This document shows, one piece after another, positions 1-7,880 of a stretch of DNA of 64,000 bases (the stretch's first letter is position 1; the number at the start of each line of letters is the position of its first letter). This DNA comes from Streptacidiphilus albus JL83 (GTDB taxonomy: Bacteria > Actinomycetota > Actinomycetes > Streptomycetales > Streptomycetaceae). The notes beneath the pieces were generated by a model. It ran no database searches. It saw only the letters and a list, made by a program, of their open reading frames with translations, and was not told the DNA's origin. The translations under genes and the position numbers were made by a program. Where the stretch lies: assembly GCF_000744705.1 (NCBI RefSeq), contig NZ_JQML01000001.1, forward strand, positions 2,986,017-3,050,016, read 5' to 3'.

Positions 1-544
1 CGCCCGAGACCTTCTGCCTGCTGCTCTCGATTCCGCCGCCGAGCACGGCTTCGGCCCGCTGCTCGAACAACACGCTCCGGTGATCTGCCTCCTGGAGCAC
101 CGCGACCTGGCCGACGCCCTGTTCAGCTGGAGCATCACCCGCCTCCCCGGAACCGTGTTCACCGACTACACCGACCACCATGAGATCCTCGCCCGCGACC
201 TCATCCACGAAGCCGGCCACCACTGGCTCAACGACGCTCTCGCCCTCGCCGCAGCCGAGCTCCCGGAGGACGTCACTTTCTACTCGCCGTGGCGGCGCAC
301 CGAGCGCCCGGTCTTCGGCTTCCTCCACGCCTGCTGGGCCTTCTCCCTGACCATGATCTACTCAGCCCGAGCCCTTGAACACAGCGGCTCTGCCGCTCGA
401 ACTTTCCTCGCCAACTACCTGACCGAGCAACGGAGCCTGCTCATGGACGCAGTCCCCACACTCACCAAGGCGATTGGCTTCATCAAGGACGAAGCCATGC
501 GGGGGCGCCTGGCGTCAACTGTAACGGCGGCCATGCGCTCGTGA
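1..544 (+). CDS. HExxH-motif peptide beta-hydroxylase family protein, 3' part
   Basis: The reading frame is open from base 2, so the gene begins outside the window and only about 180 C-terminal residues are visible. The segment LIHEAGHHWLND (codons near 206-220) supplies an HExxH metal-binding motif. It is followed about 25 residues later by a YSPWRRTERPVFGFLHACWAF stretch typical of the actinobacterial HEXXH-motif domain. That family (aKG-HExxH type) contains Fe/2-oxoglutarate peptide hydroxylases, often linked to ribosomal peptide clusters such as fxs. No RiPP genes are visible downstream; instead the gene is followed by mobile-element debris, so its usual partners would lie to the left. 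The family call is fairly secure; the substrate is unknown. Confidence 0.7.
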   Translation, partial: ARDLLPAALDSAAEHGFGPLLEQHAPVICLLEHRDLADALFSWSITRLPGTVFTDYTDHHEILARDLIHEAGHHWLNDALALAAAELPEDVTFYSPWRRTERPVFGFLHACWAFSLTMIYSARALEHSGSAARTFLANYLTEQRSLLMDAVPTLTKAIGFIKDEAMRGRLASTVTAAMRS

Positions 545-677
545 TTTCCGCGAGGACAATTCGGGAATATGCAACTTTTGCTTGGCCCTGAGCGAGCTGC
601 GCCACCGAGGGCAGCACCAGCCGCTTCTGGAGCCGGGGGCCCGTAGCATCCGCCGCAAAAATGGCAGGTACCGCTGA

Positions 678-968
678 TCAGCAGGGATGCGGCCCAGCCC
701 CATGGTCAACCTTCGAGTCCGGAGGGTTCAACAGTGGCACCTTCTCGGTGTTGCGGAGCTCCCGGTTCAGCGTGGAGCGGCTGACGCCGAGCTCGGCGGC
801 GGCCTGCTCCCGGACCGCGCCGTACTTGATCCACTGAGCAGCCCCGCCGCTGGTGGCGTTCGGCTTGGTGCGACGTCCGGTGGGCAGGCCGCAGCCGTTC
901 CTGGCGGTGCCCTCCGGCATGTAGACGCATTCCATCCGGACGAACATGACCAGGAAGGCGATGGCCAT
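678..968 (-). pseudogene. Serine recombinase (resolvase) C-terminal remnant
   Basis: On the minus strand about 96 codons resemble the end of a resolvase/invertase. A degenerate copy of the long E helix (AIAFLVMFVRMECVYMPEGT) is followed by a basic GRRTK segment and a Hin-type helix-turn-helix, REQAAAELGVSRSTLNREL. The catalytic N-terminal domain with the active serine is absent upstream, where ISAs1-derived sequence takes over. I read it as a decayed fragment without recombinase activity. The helix-turn-helix match is the firmest part; the E-helix assignment is weaker. Confidence 0.45.
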
Positions 969-1026
969 GTCCGTACTGGGCTCGGGGGCAAGGCCTCGGC
1001 GTCATCGCGTTGCGTCCGGTTTGTGA

Positions 1027-1305
1027 TCATCCGAGGCCGAGGAACGTGAGGGGTCGGCAGGCGTTGCGTGTGTTGCGGCGGAGGCCGGCGGCCATGTTCT
1101 TGACGCCGCCCAGCCGCATGGCGCCGATGGCGAGATTGCGCCAGGTCGCCATCGCCCGGGGTGCATTGCCTGTCCACAGTTGGGAGGCGTCCTCAGCGAA
1201 GGTGGTGTCGCGGACGTGGTGCAGGGCCTCGATCTTCCAGTGGTCCTGGACCAGCTGTGCGCGCCGGGCGAGCGCGGCCTGCTCGGCGGTCAGGCTGGTC
1301 ACCGC
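1027..1305 (-). pseudogene. ISAs1-family transposase, C-terminal fragment
   Basis: About 90 residues match the C-terminus of ISAs1 transposases. The recognisable path is [10 protein letters not shown], then the [18 protein letters not shown] block, then [21 protein letters not shown], ending RRPLTFLGL. The N-terminal two thirds with the first catalytic acids are missing. Homology stops at about 1310-1330, directly after the neighbouring antitoxin gene's stop codon. This marks an old insertion and deletion junction on the left border of the defence island. It is not expected to be functional. Confidence 0.75.
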
Positions 1306-1332
1306 GTAGGACGCCCTGCCCCTGCGGGACGA

Positions 1333-1554
1333 TTACGACAATGTCCCGCGCTCAAGTAGCGTCCGGATGGCGTCTGCCTCTCGCTGCAACACGATCCGCC
1401 CGTCGCCGTCACTGTAGGCCAGGAGCGCACTGCCCGTGTCCAGGCCGGCCTCGGCCAGCAGTCCGAGCGGAAGAGCAACCCTTCCGTCATGCTCGATGGT
1501 CAGTTCAGCAGGTTCACGGATCACGGAAGAAGTATGGCAGCAGCGGCGAGGCAT
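1333..1554 (-). CDS. AbrB/MazE-type antitoxin-like protein, apparently orphan
   Basis: A 73-codon frame whose last 60 residues fit a SpoVT/AbrB swapped-hairpin DNA-binding fold. ELTIEHDGRVALPLGLLAEAGL is the usual beta-strand, 'GRVxLP' turn and LxxAGL pattern, followed by GSALLAYSDGDGRIVLQ and a short helix. Such proteins act as antitoxins and autorepressors. A toxin gene would be expected directly downstream on this strand, but that position holds the ISAs1 fragment, so the partner has probably been lost. No clear ribosome site precedes the ATG at 1554, and a GTG about 30 bases inside is an alternative start. Confidence 0.5.
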   Translation of the reverse strand: MPRRCCHTSSVIREPAELTIEHDGRVALPLGLLAEAGLDTGSALLAYSDGDGRIVLQREADAIRTLLERGTLS

Positions 1555-1652
1555 GGATGTTGCGAGGATCGTCGAGCCCGAAATGGCGCATCATCCCGGA
1601 GCCGGCTGCAGGAGGTTGAACAGACTCGGTGCCCTTTTGGGGAGCGGAACCG

Positions 1653-2087
1653 ATGGAGAATGGAAGGATGTCGCCGAGTGCATCGTCCCCTGCTGTCTCC
1701 CGCCGCATGAGTCGACAGGCATCCCGTGATACGGAGCAGGAGCTCGCGGTCCGGCGCCGCCTTCACCGGGCCGGACTGCGGTATCGGGTCAATACTCCTG
1801 TTCCAGGCATACCTCGCAGGACGATCGATATCGCTTTCGGTCGCTTGAAGATCGCCGTGTTCCTCGATGGCTGCTTCTGGCACGGCTGCCCGCAGCACGC
1901 CACCAGCCCCAAGGCCAACGCCGAATGGTGGCGCAGCAAGCTCGACCGGAACATGGCCCGAGACCGGGAGACCTCGGAGCATCTCATCGGGGTGGGGTGG
2001 ACGGTCCTCCGCTTCTGGGAACATGATCAACCGGAGGATGTCGCCGCGCAGGTGACCACAGCGGTGCATCTGCGCCGATCAAGCTGA
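1653..2087 (+). CDS. vsr: Vsr-type (very short patch repair) endonuclease homologue
   Basis: A 144-residue protein of the Vsr family, which nicks 5' of T in T:G mismatches arising when 5-methylcytosine deaminates. Visible signatures are DTEQELAVRRRLHRAGLRYRV (Glu of the active site), PRRTIDIAF (catalytic Asp), the hallmark DGCFWHGCP block (His and zinc-ligand region), and the distal GWTVLRFWEHD. I chose the ATG at 1653 because GGGGAG lies 8 bases upstream; an upstream start at 1629 lacks a ribosome site. It lies 90 bases before the NgoMIV-like gene on the same strand and close to two C5-cytosine methylase genes. This fits repair of deaminated 5mC from this island. Confidence 0.85.
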   Translation: MENGRMSPSASSPAVSRRMSRQASRDTEQELAVRRRLHRAGLRYRVNTPVPGIPRRTIDIAFGRLKIAVFLDGCFWHGCPQHATSPKANAEWWRSKLDRNMARDRETSEHLIGVGWTVLRFWEHDQPEDVAAQVTTAVHLRRSS

Positions 2088-2177
2088 CTTCCCACGGTCC
2101 GTCTGCGAAGCGGCCGTCGAGTCGGCTGTCGGACTGCGCTGGTACGGTGCGCGTCTCCGAGCAACTGAGGAGTTCTT

Positions 2178-3053
2178 GTGACGGCGCCCTTTTCGACAGT
2201 CCTGTGCGGCTACCGCAACGGCCTGCCCAACACCAGCGATGCCAGCGACAAGCTCTCGATAGAGATCGGCAGCGCGCTCTTCGAGCACCTCGGTGTGCCG
2301 GTCGACCAGCCGGCGACACCCGTGGCCAAGGAATGGGCCGTGGCCATGGCCGACGACCTTCAGGAAAGGCTGAGCATCCCGGCGCCGCACCTTCTGATCC
2401 AGGCCGAGCGCAAACTGCTCCACTTCGAGCAGTACGCGCATCTGGATGTTGCACGAAGCCTCGCCAACGATGACGGCCTCGAAGTCGCCGGTGCGCTGGC
2501 CGCTCTCGATGCACTGACCGCAGCCGATTCGCTTCTCGGAGGTGAACCGCTGGTACAGGCGGTGAACTCGGTGCGTGCGGCTGTCGCAGGAGCCGATGAG
2601 CGGCGGAAGCTGCTTATCGATCTTATGGCCGACGAGTCACCACTCAATCTGGACCTCGCTGTCGAGCGGCCCACCATCGCTGCCGTCGTGCCGGGCACGG
2701 TACTCCTCCCGCACCTGGTGGCGGGCTTTTCCTTGAAGTGGTCGCTGCGCACCGACCGGCTCCAGGACCCGCGTACTCAGGGGTCGCAGATGGCGGCGAT
2801 GCGTCGGGGAAGGATGCCCCACTTCGCAGCCGTCACGATGGAGCCGCGGCCCTACTATCTCGGACGCCTGGCCATGGGCACCGGGGATCTCGATTGTGTG
2901 TATCACCTTGCACTGCCCGAACTGTCCAAGGCGGTGGAGGAGGTGTATGTCGGACCGAAGCGGGCCAAGCAGTTGGACACCTTCCACAGGTTGGTGGATC
3001 AGCGTCGTCTGCGTGACTACGACGAACTTGTGACCTACCTCGCAACGCTCTGA
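2178..3053 (+). CDS. NgoMIV-like type II restriction endonuclease
   Basis: A 291-residue protein, close to NgoMIV's 286. From recall of NgoMIV, the blocks FEQYAHL, then FSLKWSLRTDRLQ, the GRMPHFAAVTMEPRP strand and LAMGTGDLDCVYHLALPEL line up along the core of this tetrameric PD-(D/E)xK enzyme, which cuts G/CCGGC. The S-x-K catalytic pair falls at S185/K187. The acidic residue that follows in NgoMIV (Glu201, in ARSEG) is Gln here (RTQG). The Asp partner is probably in NLDLAVERP (D159). The GTG start has GAGGAG seven bases upstream. The gene converges with the NaeI-like gene, with only 8 bases between restored ends. Specificity for GCCGGC is inferred from the family. Confidence 0.8.
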   Translation: MTAPFSTVLCGYRNGLPNTSDASDKLSIEIGSALFEHLGVPVDQPATPVAKEWAVAMADDLQERLSIPAPHLLIQAERKLLHFEQYAHLDVARSLANDDGLEVAGALAALDALTAADSLLGGEPLVQAVNSVRAAVAGADERRKLLIDLMADESPLNLDLAVERPTIAAVVPGTVLLPHLVAGFSLKWSLRTDRLQDPRTQGSQMAAMRRGRMPHFAAVTMEPRPYYLGRLAMGTGDLDCVYHLALPELSKAVEEVYVGPKRAKQLDTFHRLVDQRRLRDYDELVTYLATL

Positions 3054-3061
3054 CTCGCCGG

Positions 3062-4071
3062 TCAGTAGGTGTCGGGAGCTGTCGCGGGCAGGTCGCCTTC
3101 CTCCTCCCGGAAGGCGACGTGCTGCTTGCCGTCGAGGACGACATACGGACGAGTATCACCGGGGGGCCCACGCCGAGGCGTACAGCCACATAGGAGCCCT
3201 TGGTGGGAACCGGCAGGTGCAGCGCGCGGGCTAACCCAGGATGATCGCCCGGATGGCCAAGTATGAGGATGCCATCCGGGCGCAGAGCAATGCGGGCATC
3301 GCGCACCCGCTTGGGGGAGTCAGCCTGGCTGGCGACTGTGACCACGGTGTTCCGGTCGACCAGTTGCTCCTGGATCAGCTGAAAGAGAGCGTTGGTCCGG
3401 GATTGGCCACCCGGCCTGCGCCCCGAGCGGCCGTGACCAGCGGGTGGGTCGAAGATCGCCCGAACAGTTTCGGGCGACTGGCTGAGCAGCAGATTGCGGG
3501 GCAACTGCCCCTCGGAGACGATCCACTGGATGGCCGCGCGTCCCGCCTGGCTCAACGACTTCTTCTTGTCCCTGTTCTCGCCCTTGTTGAGGGCCGCATC
3601 AGTAATACGGACGAGTCCGACGCGGAACGTCGACTTCCTGTCGTCCGCCTGCATCAGCAAACAGATGTGCCCCATCGCCTCCACAGGGATCGTCCAGTTG
3701 AAGGTCCGACCGCCGTGGTTGCCGCTCTTCGTGCCGCTGGTGAACTTGGCGTCGACGTCGTACCCCGCGACCAGGTAGTCCATCCGACTGCCTTGCCCGA
3801 GGTCGAACTCTGCCCGGGCCACAATTTCAACCTTCGTCCCCAGGTAGGTCTTCTCCGTGGATGCAAGGGCGTCGATGTCGAAGCGGCCGGTTCGCTGGCC
3901 GTCCAGCACCTCGTCGATCGACTGACGCAGTACGGCTCCGAAGCGATCTGCCACGTACCGGTGCTCCTGAAACCAGTGCAGCACGGCTTCAATGCCTTCG
4001 TCCGCTTCGTGGCCTTCGTCTGCAAGGCCGAACGGCAGGAGATCGGCAACGTGCTTCGAATGAGCGTCCAC
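3062..4071 (-). CDS. NaeI-like type II restriction endonuclease, copy 1, frameshifted near its end
   Basis: A clear NaeI homologue: allosteric endonuclease, GCC/GGC, with an N-terminal nuclease domain and a C-terminal CAP-like effector-site domain. NaeI active-site residues E70, D86, D95 and K97 correspond at a constant offset of 12 to E82, D98, D107 and K109, all present. The EKTYLGTKVEI, VDAKF and LRPDGILILGHPGDHP blocks are conserved. NaeI Leu43, whose change to Lys creates a topoisomerase, is Val55 here. As read, the frame passes a G-run at 3161-3166 into nonsense and would overlap the convergent gene by 220 bases. One extra base there restores a family-like tail ending at a stop at 3062-3064, giving about 336 residues. 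The start is GTG. Confidence 0.85.
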
Positions 4072-4185
4072 ACCAAGAACCTACCGGAGAGAGGCCAGGG
4101 CCTGGAGCGCGAGGCTCTTGCAGTGTCAGACCCCTGTCCTAGGATTCGAAGTGACTGATCATCAAGTATGTTCGGGGGTAGGGCC

Positions 4186-5046
4186 ATGGCGGTTACGACG
4201 GCCCAGGACGTGCTCGCTCACTTCGCGGTGACCGAAGCAGCAAAGGCTGCCTATCTTGCCTGGCAAACGGACGATCGATATCGATCCACGGTTGTCCCAT
4301 GCGTCCTGGGCCACCGCGTCGCGGCGGCCTACGCGCTAACCCACGAAGATGTGCTGCGGGCCTGCGCGGCCACGGAGCTCCCGTACGGTCACGCTCTGGG
4401 GACGGTCCGGAAGGCGGAGGCGGAGCGAGTCGTACCCATCAGGGACTGGAATCCGCCCTTCGCGTTCACCCAGGTGCTCCACCACCTCCTGGAGCAAATG
4501 GGGTCCATCCCGACCTGGCCGGAGTTCGTCGACTACATCCGCTGGTCGCGCGAAGGACGGGAGATGCTCGGCAACGACGCCGGGCTTGTATTGAGAGCTG
4601 CCGGCGCCCGTGTCGACAGCGCGGGCAATCCACGATGGACGGCGCCAGCGATCAACGACGCCCTGCGCTGGCGGTTGGGCAATGCCTACTACTCCTTTCT
4701 TCGCGAGCTTCACGTGCTGGTCCACCTCCGTGCCCGCGGGTTGGACGCCCGTGTACACCCCCTGGCCGATGCTCTCTTTCGAGCGGATGCCTGGATCGGC
4801 AGGACCGTCCTGAGCATCTATATCGGCAACCCCAGGTACCGGCACGAGCACGAGGGGCGCAAACAGGAAGCGCAGCGGCTCCTGGGCGCCGCTCCTCGGC
4901 CATTCACCTTCGAATCGATCAACCTGCCCAACGATGCGCGAAGGGGAATGGCCTATCTCGCGCCCGATACCCTTCTGGAACAGCGAGTCCAGGAGCTTCT
5001 TGCCCAGAGCCCGCGTGCCCCTGGCACCAAGGCCTTGCACGGCTGA
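4186..5046 (+). CDS. Unrecognised protein in the restriction cluster
   Basis: I do not recognise this 286-residue soluble protein. The ATG at 4186 follows a GGGGGTAGGG tract that can serve as a ribosome site; an ATG at 4168 is possible but poorly placed. It is mostly alpha-helical by composition. A tryptophan-rich central part (NPPFAFTQVLHHLLEQ and FVDYIRWSREGREML) precedes a more beta-like block, HPLADALFRADAWIGRTVLS then IYIGNPRYRHEHEGRKQEA (residues about 191-229). That block could be the core of a PD-(D/E)xK-like nuclease with D201 and the downstream GRK, but this is speculation. It lies divergent from NaeI copy 1 and tail to tail with a C5 methylase, so a restriction-associated role is likely by position. 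Confidence 0.6.
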   Translation: MAVTTAQDVLAHFAVTEAAKAAYLAWQTDDRYRSTVVPCVLGHRVAAAYALTHEDVLRACAATELPYGHALGTVRKAEAERVVPIRDWNPPFAFTQVLHHLLEQMGSIPTWPEFVDYIRWSREGREMLGNDAGLVLRAAGARVDSAGNPRWTAPAINDALRWRLGNAYYSFLRELHVLVHLRARGLDARVHPLADALFRADAWIGRTVLSIYIGNPRYRHEHEGRKQEAQRLLGAAPRPFTFESINLPNDARRGMAYLAPDTLLEQRVQELLAQSPRAPGTKALHG

Positions 5047-5086
5047 TGTACTCCGCCCAGAGGCGGAGATCCCGGTGGCCTGGCGG

Positions 5087-6247
5087 TCAAACGTTGCTGG
5101 ACGCCACAGGGCCCGGTGAAGCCGGAAGATCTGGAGTCGCGGACCCCAGCAGATAGGGCTTCAGGTGGTTGGCGATAGCGGCCGCCAATGCCGGAGGGAC
5201 TGCATTGCCGATCTGCTTGGCAATATCGATCTTACTTCCGCACCAGAGGAAATCGTCGGGGAAGGTCTGCAGCCGCGCGGCTTCCCAGTGCGTGATCGGG
5301 CGGTTCACACGATTCATCGGATCGTGTTCGTCCCACTGGGGGTGCAGATACTGTCCCTTCTCAGGCTTGAAGAACTCTGTCCTGATCGTCAGAGACGGTC
5401 GGTCCCAATGCATCCGACCCATCACGTCGGTGGTTCCGCTTTTCTTGTCCCGCCAACATCTCGGCAGCAGCCTCTCGGGCAGATCGAACCGGCCGCCGCC
5501 GGGGGGAACGTGGTCGTATCGCTCCAACGACATCGCTGTAGGGGTCCGGCCGAGATGAAGATCGCTGCTCCTGAAGCTTCCAGGTACCGTTACTCCAAAG
5601 AATTGCGTGGACGCCGCCGGCAGCTCGGTTGTTCCGGGGAGCCTCGGCAAGTCGGAAATCGCGTCCCGTACCGTACGCCACTGGTTCGTGCCGAGTAGTT
5701 CCGTTGGGCCATGAGTGGCAGCGGGCATCGGAATCCCGCCGATTCGGGACCCGAAGAGGATTGTGCGCTTTCTGCGCTGAGGAGCTCCGTAGTCCGCAGC
5801 CAGGAGCAGACTGTAGGTGAGTTCGTATCCGGCGAGCAGACCACCGGCACCGGTTTCCTTCAGCAGTATTTGGAATTCAGTTGACGCAAGAAAGCGGTCG
5901 ACGTTCTCAATCACGAAGATCTTCGGCTTCGCATGCTGCACGAAGCGAATGTACTCGCGCCAGAGCTTGTTGCGCGGGTCGCCGGCCTCCCGGGAGCCGA
6001 GGTTGGAGAACCCCTGGCAGGGTGGCCCGCCGATGATCACGTCTGCCTCTGGGATCCGAGCGTCGTCGATCTTTGCGATGTCGCCCCACTGCATATGCGA
6101 CTCGCCGAAGTTGGCGGCATAGGTGGCGGCAGCGGCGAGATTCCACTCGACCGCCATCACGGCCTTGTAGTCGGAGGCCCCCTTGAAGCCCTGGGTCATT
6201 CCGCCGCAGCCGGAGAACAGGTCAATTACAGTGATGCCGTCGGTCAT
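5087..6247 (-). CDS. DNA (cytosine-5-)methyltransferase, copy 1
   Basis: A 386-residue C5 methyltransferase with motifs in canonical order. Motif I is VIDLFSGCGGMTQGF (S-adenosylmethionine site). Motif IV is GGPPCQGFSN with catalytic Cys77. Motif VI is ENV at 114-116, motif VIII is QRRKR at 157-161, and motif X is QIGNAVPPALA near the C-terminus, with the target-recognition region between. The ATG start is preceded by AT-rich DNA that may carry its own promoter. It is downstream of, and on the same strand as, the second methylase. It ends 40 bases from the convergent unknown gene. It probably protects the NaeI/NgoMIV-type target, presumably GCCGGC, but the recognised sequence cannot be read directly. 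Confidence 0.95.
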   Translation of the reverse strand: MTDGITVIDLFSGCGGMTQGFKGASDYKAVMAVEWNLAAAATYAANFGESHMQWGDIAKIDDARIPEADVIIGGPPCQGFSNLGSREAGDPRNKLWREYIRFVQHAKPKIFVIENVDRFLASTEFQILLKETGAGGLLAGYELTYSLLLAADYGAPQRRKRTILFGSRIGGIPMPAATHGPTELLGTNQWRTVRDAISDLPRLPGTTELPAASTQFFGVTVPGSFRSSDLHLGRTPTAMSLERYDHVPPGGGRFDLPERLLPRCWRDKKSGTTDVMGRMHWDRPSLTIRTEFFKPEKGQYLHPQWDEHDPMNRVNRPITHWEAARLQTFPDDFLWCGSKIDIAKQIGNAVPPALAAAIANHLKPYLLGSATPDLPASPGPVASSNV

Positions 6248-6302
6248 GCTCGACAGAATAGACGGATTGACATCGCGATGCAGGCGATCGAACTATTCCG
6301 CA

Positions 6303-6336
6303 AATCATTATCATGTGAAAATATCATGCCAATTGG
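6303..6336 (-). promoter_or_regulatory. Candidate promoter for methylase copy 1
   Basis: The 150-base gap between the two methylases contains a locally AT-rich stretch in otherwise GC-rich DNA. On the minus strand it reads TTGGCATGATATTTTCACAT followed by GATAATGA, giving a TTGGCA -35-like and a GATAAT -10-like element about 15 bases apart. CATG also occurs at both ends of the stretch. Independent transcription of this methylase would let protection precede restriction. Motif reading only. Confidence 0.3.
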
Positions 6337-6397
6337 AGCATTCGCATTCTTATCCCAACCCGGTGCCCGAGTTGGGAACGAGTTGAATTTTCCGCAC

Positions 6398-7564
6398 TCA
6401 GTTTTCGGGGCCATCCGCGTCCGGGGCAGGAGTGGGGGCCCGGAAGGCTACGTCGGACTCGGAGCCGATCGGCCTGACCAGCAGCAGGGGTGTGCCTTCC
6501 TCAGTACTGGCCCAGGACCCACGGACGGCAGTGTCCAAGGAGTTCTCCTGGAGCTCCCAGCCCAGCGCAGCGGCCAGAACGTGGGCTGCCAGACGAGGCG
6601 GGATGGCATTGCCGATCTGCTGGGACACATCCTTGCCAGACCATGGGTAGTCCCGGGGGAAGGTTTGGAGGAGCCCAGCTTCACTCGTTTCGAAGCGCGG
6701 GAGTTCATGGGATTCGTCACCCGGCGCGTACAGGCGATTTCGTGAGATTTTTCCGGTGACGGTCGCCGAGGGCTCGTCGGACGATCGCCGCCCACGAGCT
6801 TTGGGGTCGCCCCCGGTGCCGTAGTTGGAGACGACCTCAAAGCTGCCGGACCGGGAGAGGGCGCTGCCCATGGTGACCCATGGGAGGAGGGACTGGTCAC
6901 CGTCCGATCGGGCAACGCCCTTTCGATAGCGGCGATGGGTAGGCTTCGGCAACTGCGGCTGATGATCCCGGTGCGCGATGAGGACTGCTCGGCGGCGAGT
7001 CTGCGGTACGCCGAAGTCCTCGGTATGGAGGATCCCGCTCACTGTCTTGTAGCCGATTCCTGCGAGTACTTCTTCCATGGCCTTCCAGACCGGGAGTACG
7101 GCAGGTACCTGTTCCAGCACAATGGCCTGGTACGGCTTGTCGTCGCTTGCTGCCTCCAGGGCCCAGCGAAGCGGCTCGAGCACAAGACCGGTGCGCTCGT
7201 CCTCCAGGACCTTCACGCTCTCGGTCACATCGATGCCGGCTGCCATGTCCTTGACGAAGCCGAGTACCGTGTCCAGCGCCCGGCGCCCGGCGCCGCCACC
7301 CGCCACTGTGAAGGTCTGGCACGGGGGCCCCCCAGTCAGCACCGAAGCATCGGGGTAGCGCTTCGGCCCGTGCTCCCGGACGTCGTCATGGAGAGTGCCC
7401 AGCCCGGCCTGCGTACGCGTAGCGCAGGCGTTCCCGTCCCACTCGATCCCATGTACACCTAGCCCCAGCCAACGTGCCGCCACATCGAGTCCGCCCGGCC
7501 CCGCGAACAGATCGACTAGCTGAAGAGGCTGCACTCGGGGCGGTTGTGGCTGCGTGGAGGTCAT
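6398..7564 (-). CDS. DNA (cytosine-5-)methyltransferase, copy 2
   Basis: A C5 methyltransferase of about 388 residues from the ATG at 7564. Motif I is LVDLFAGPGGLDVAARWLG, motif IV is GGPPCQTFTVAG with Cys82, motif VI is the variant EQV (151-153) in place of ENV, motif VIII is QTRRR (188-192), and motif X is QIGNAIPPRLAAHVL. A GTG at 7678 would add 38 residues but has no ribosome site and no motif content. The sequence is clearly divergent from copy 1, including the recognition region (around SNYGTGGDPKARGRRSSDEP). It may therefore methylate a different site or strand, or serve the neighbouring DISARM-like system as a DrmMII analogue. Which endonuclease it matches is open. Confidence 0.92.
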   Translation of the reverse strand: MTSTQPQPPRVQPLQLVDLFAGPGGLDVAARWLGLGVHGIEWDGNACATRTQAGLGTLHDDVREHGPKRYPDASVLTGGPPCQTFTVAGGGAGRRALDTVLGFVKDMAAGIDVTESVKVLEDERTGLVLEPLRWALEAASDDKPYQAIVLEQVPAVLPVWKAMEEVLAGIGYKTVSGILHTEDFGVPQTRRRAVLIAHRDHQPQLPKPTHRRYRKGVARSDGDQSLLPWVTMGSALSRSGSFEVVSNYGTGGDPKARGRRSSDEPSATVTGKISRNRLYAPGDESHELPRFETSEAGLLQTFPRDYPWSGKDVSQQIGNAIPPRLAAHVLAAALGWELQENSLDTAVRGSWASTEEGTPLLLVRPIGSESDVAFRAPTPAPDADGPEN

Positions 7565-7582
7565 GGGGTGGAATTTTATAGG
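7565..7582 (-). promoter_or_regulatory. Possible -10 element of a near-leaderless methylase transcript
   Basis: On the minus strand a TATAAAATT box ends only about ten bases before the ATG at 7564, and there is no purine-rich ribosome site between them. If the box is the -10, transcription would start almost at the start codon. Leaderless or near-leaderless mRNAs are common in actinomycetes and in several restriction-modification methylase genes. No convincing -35 is seen. Confidence 0.3.
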
Positions 7583-7694
7583 CTCCGTGACCGAGGAGCT
7601 CCCATGTCGTCGATCCGAGCAGCCGGGCAACCCCAGGAAGACGCCGGCCGACCGATCTCTGCTGCCAGCCGGCGCCACGATGGATCCGTGCCCT

Positions 7695-7880
7695 CTACTT
7701 CACTCCCCCGCGCCTCGTTCCGACGGAACGCCATCCTGCGTCGGACGCCCGGCGGGCCTGTCGGTTGCGGTACTCGCGGGCCTCATCGAGTTGCTGCTTC
7801 AACACTCGGTCGCCCACCTGGCGAAGTCTCTCCTCCTTGGCCAGAGCCGCCAACCGTCGATCTGTGCGACGCTGTTGCAC
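7695..7880 (-). CDS. Small basic helical protein, unknown
   Basis: A 61-codon gene starting at GTG 7880 with a textbook GAGGAG ribosome site seven bases upstream, the main reason to believe it. The product is strongly charged: QQRRTDRRLAALAKEERLRQ is followed by heptad-like DRVLKQQLDEAREYRNRQARR and a basic tail ending GTRRGGVK. This suggests a short coiled coil, possibly nucleic-acid binding. It lies 130 bases upstream of methylase copy 2 on the same strand, where a controller-type gene could sit, but there is no helix-turn-helix and no family match I can name. Confidence 0.55.
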   Translation of the reverse strand: MQQRRTDRRLAALAKEERLRQVGDRVLKQQLDEAREYRNRQARRASDAGWRSVGTRRGGVK

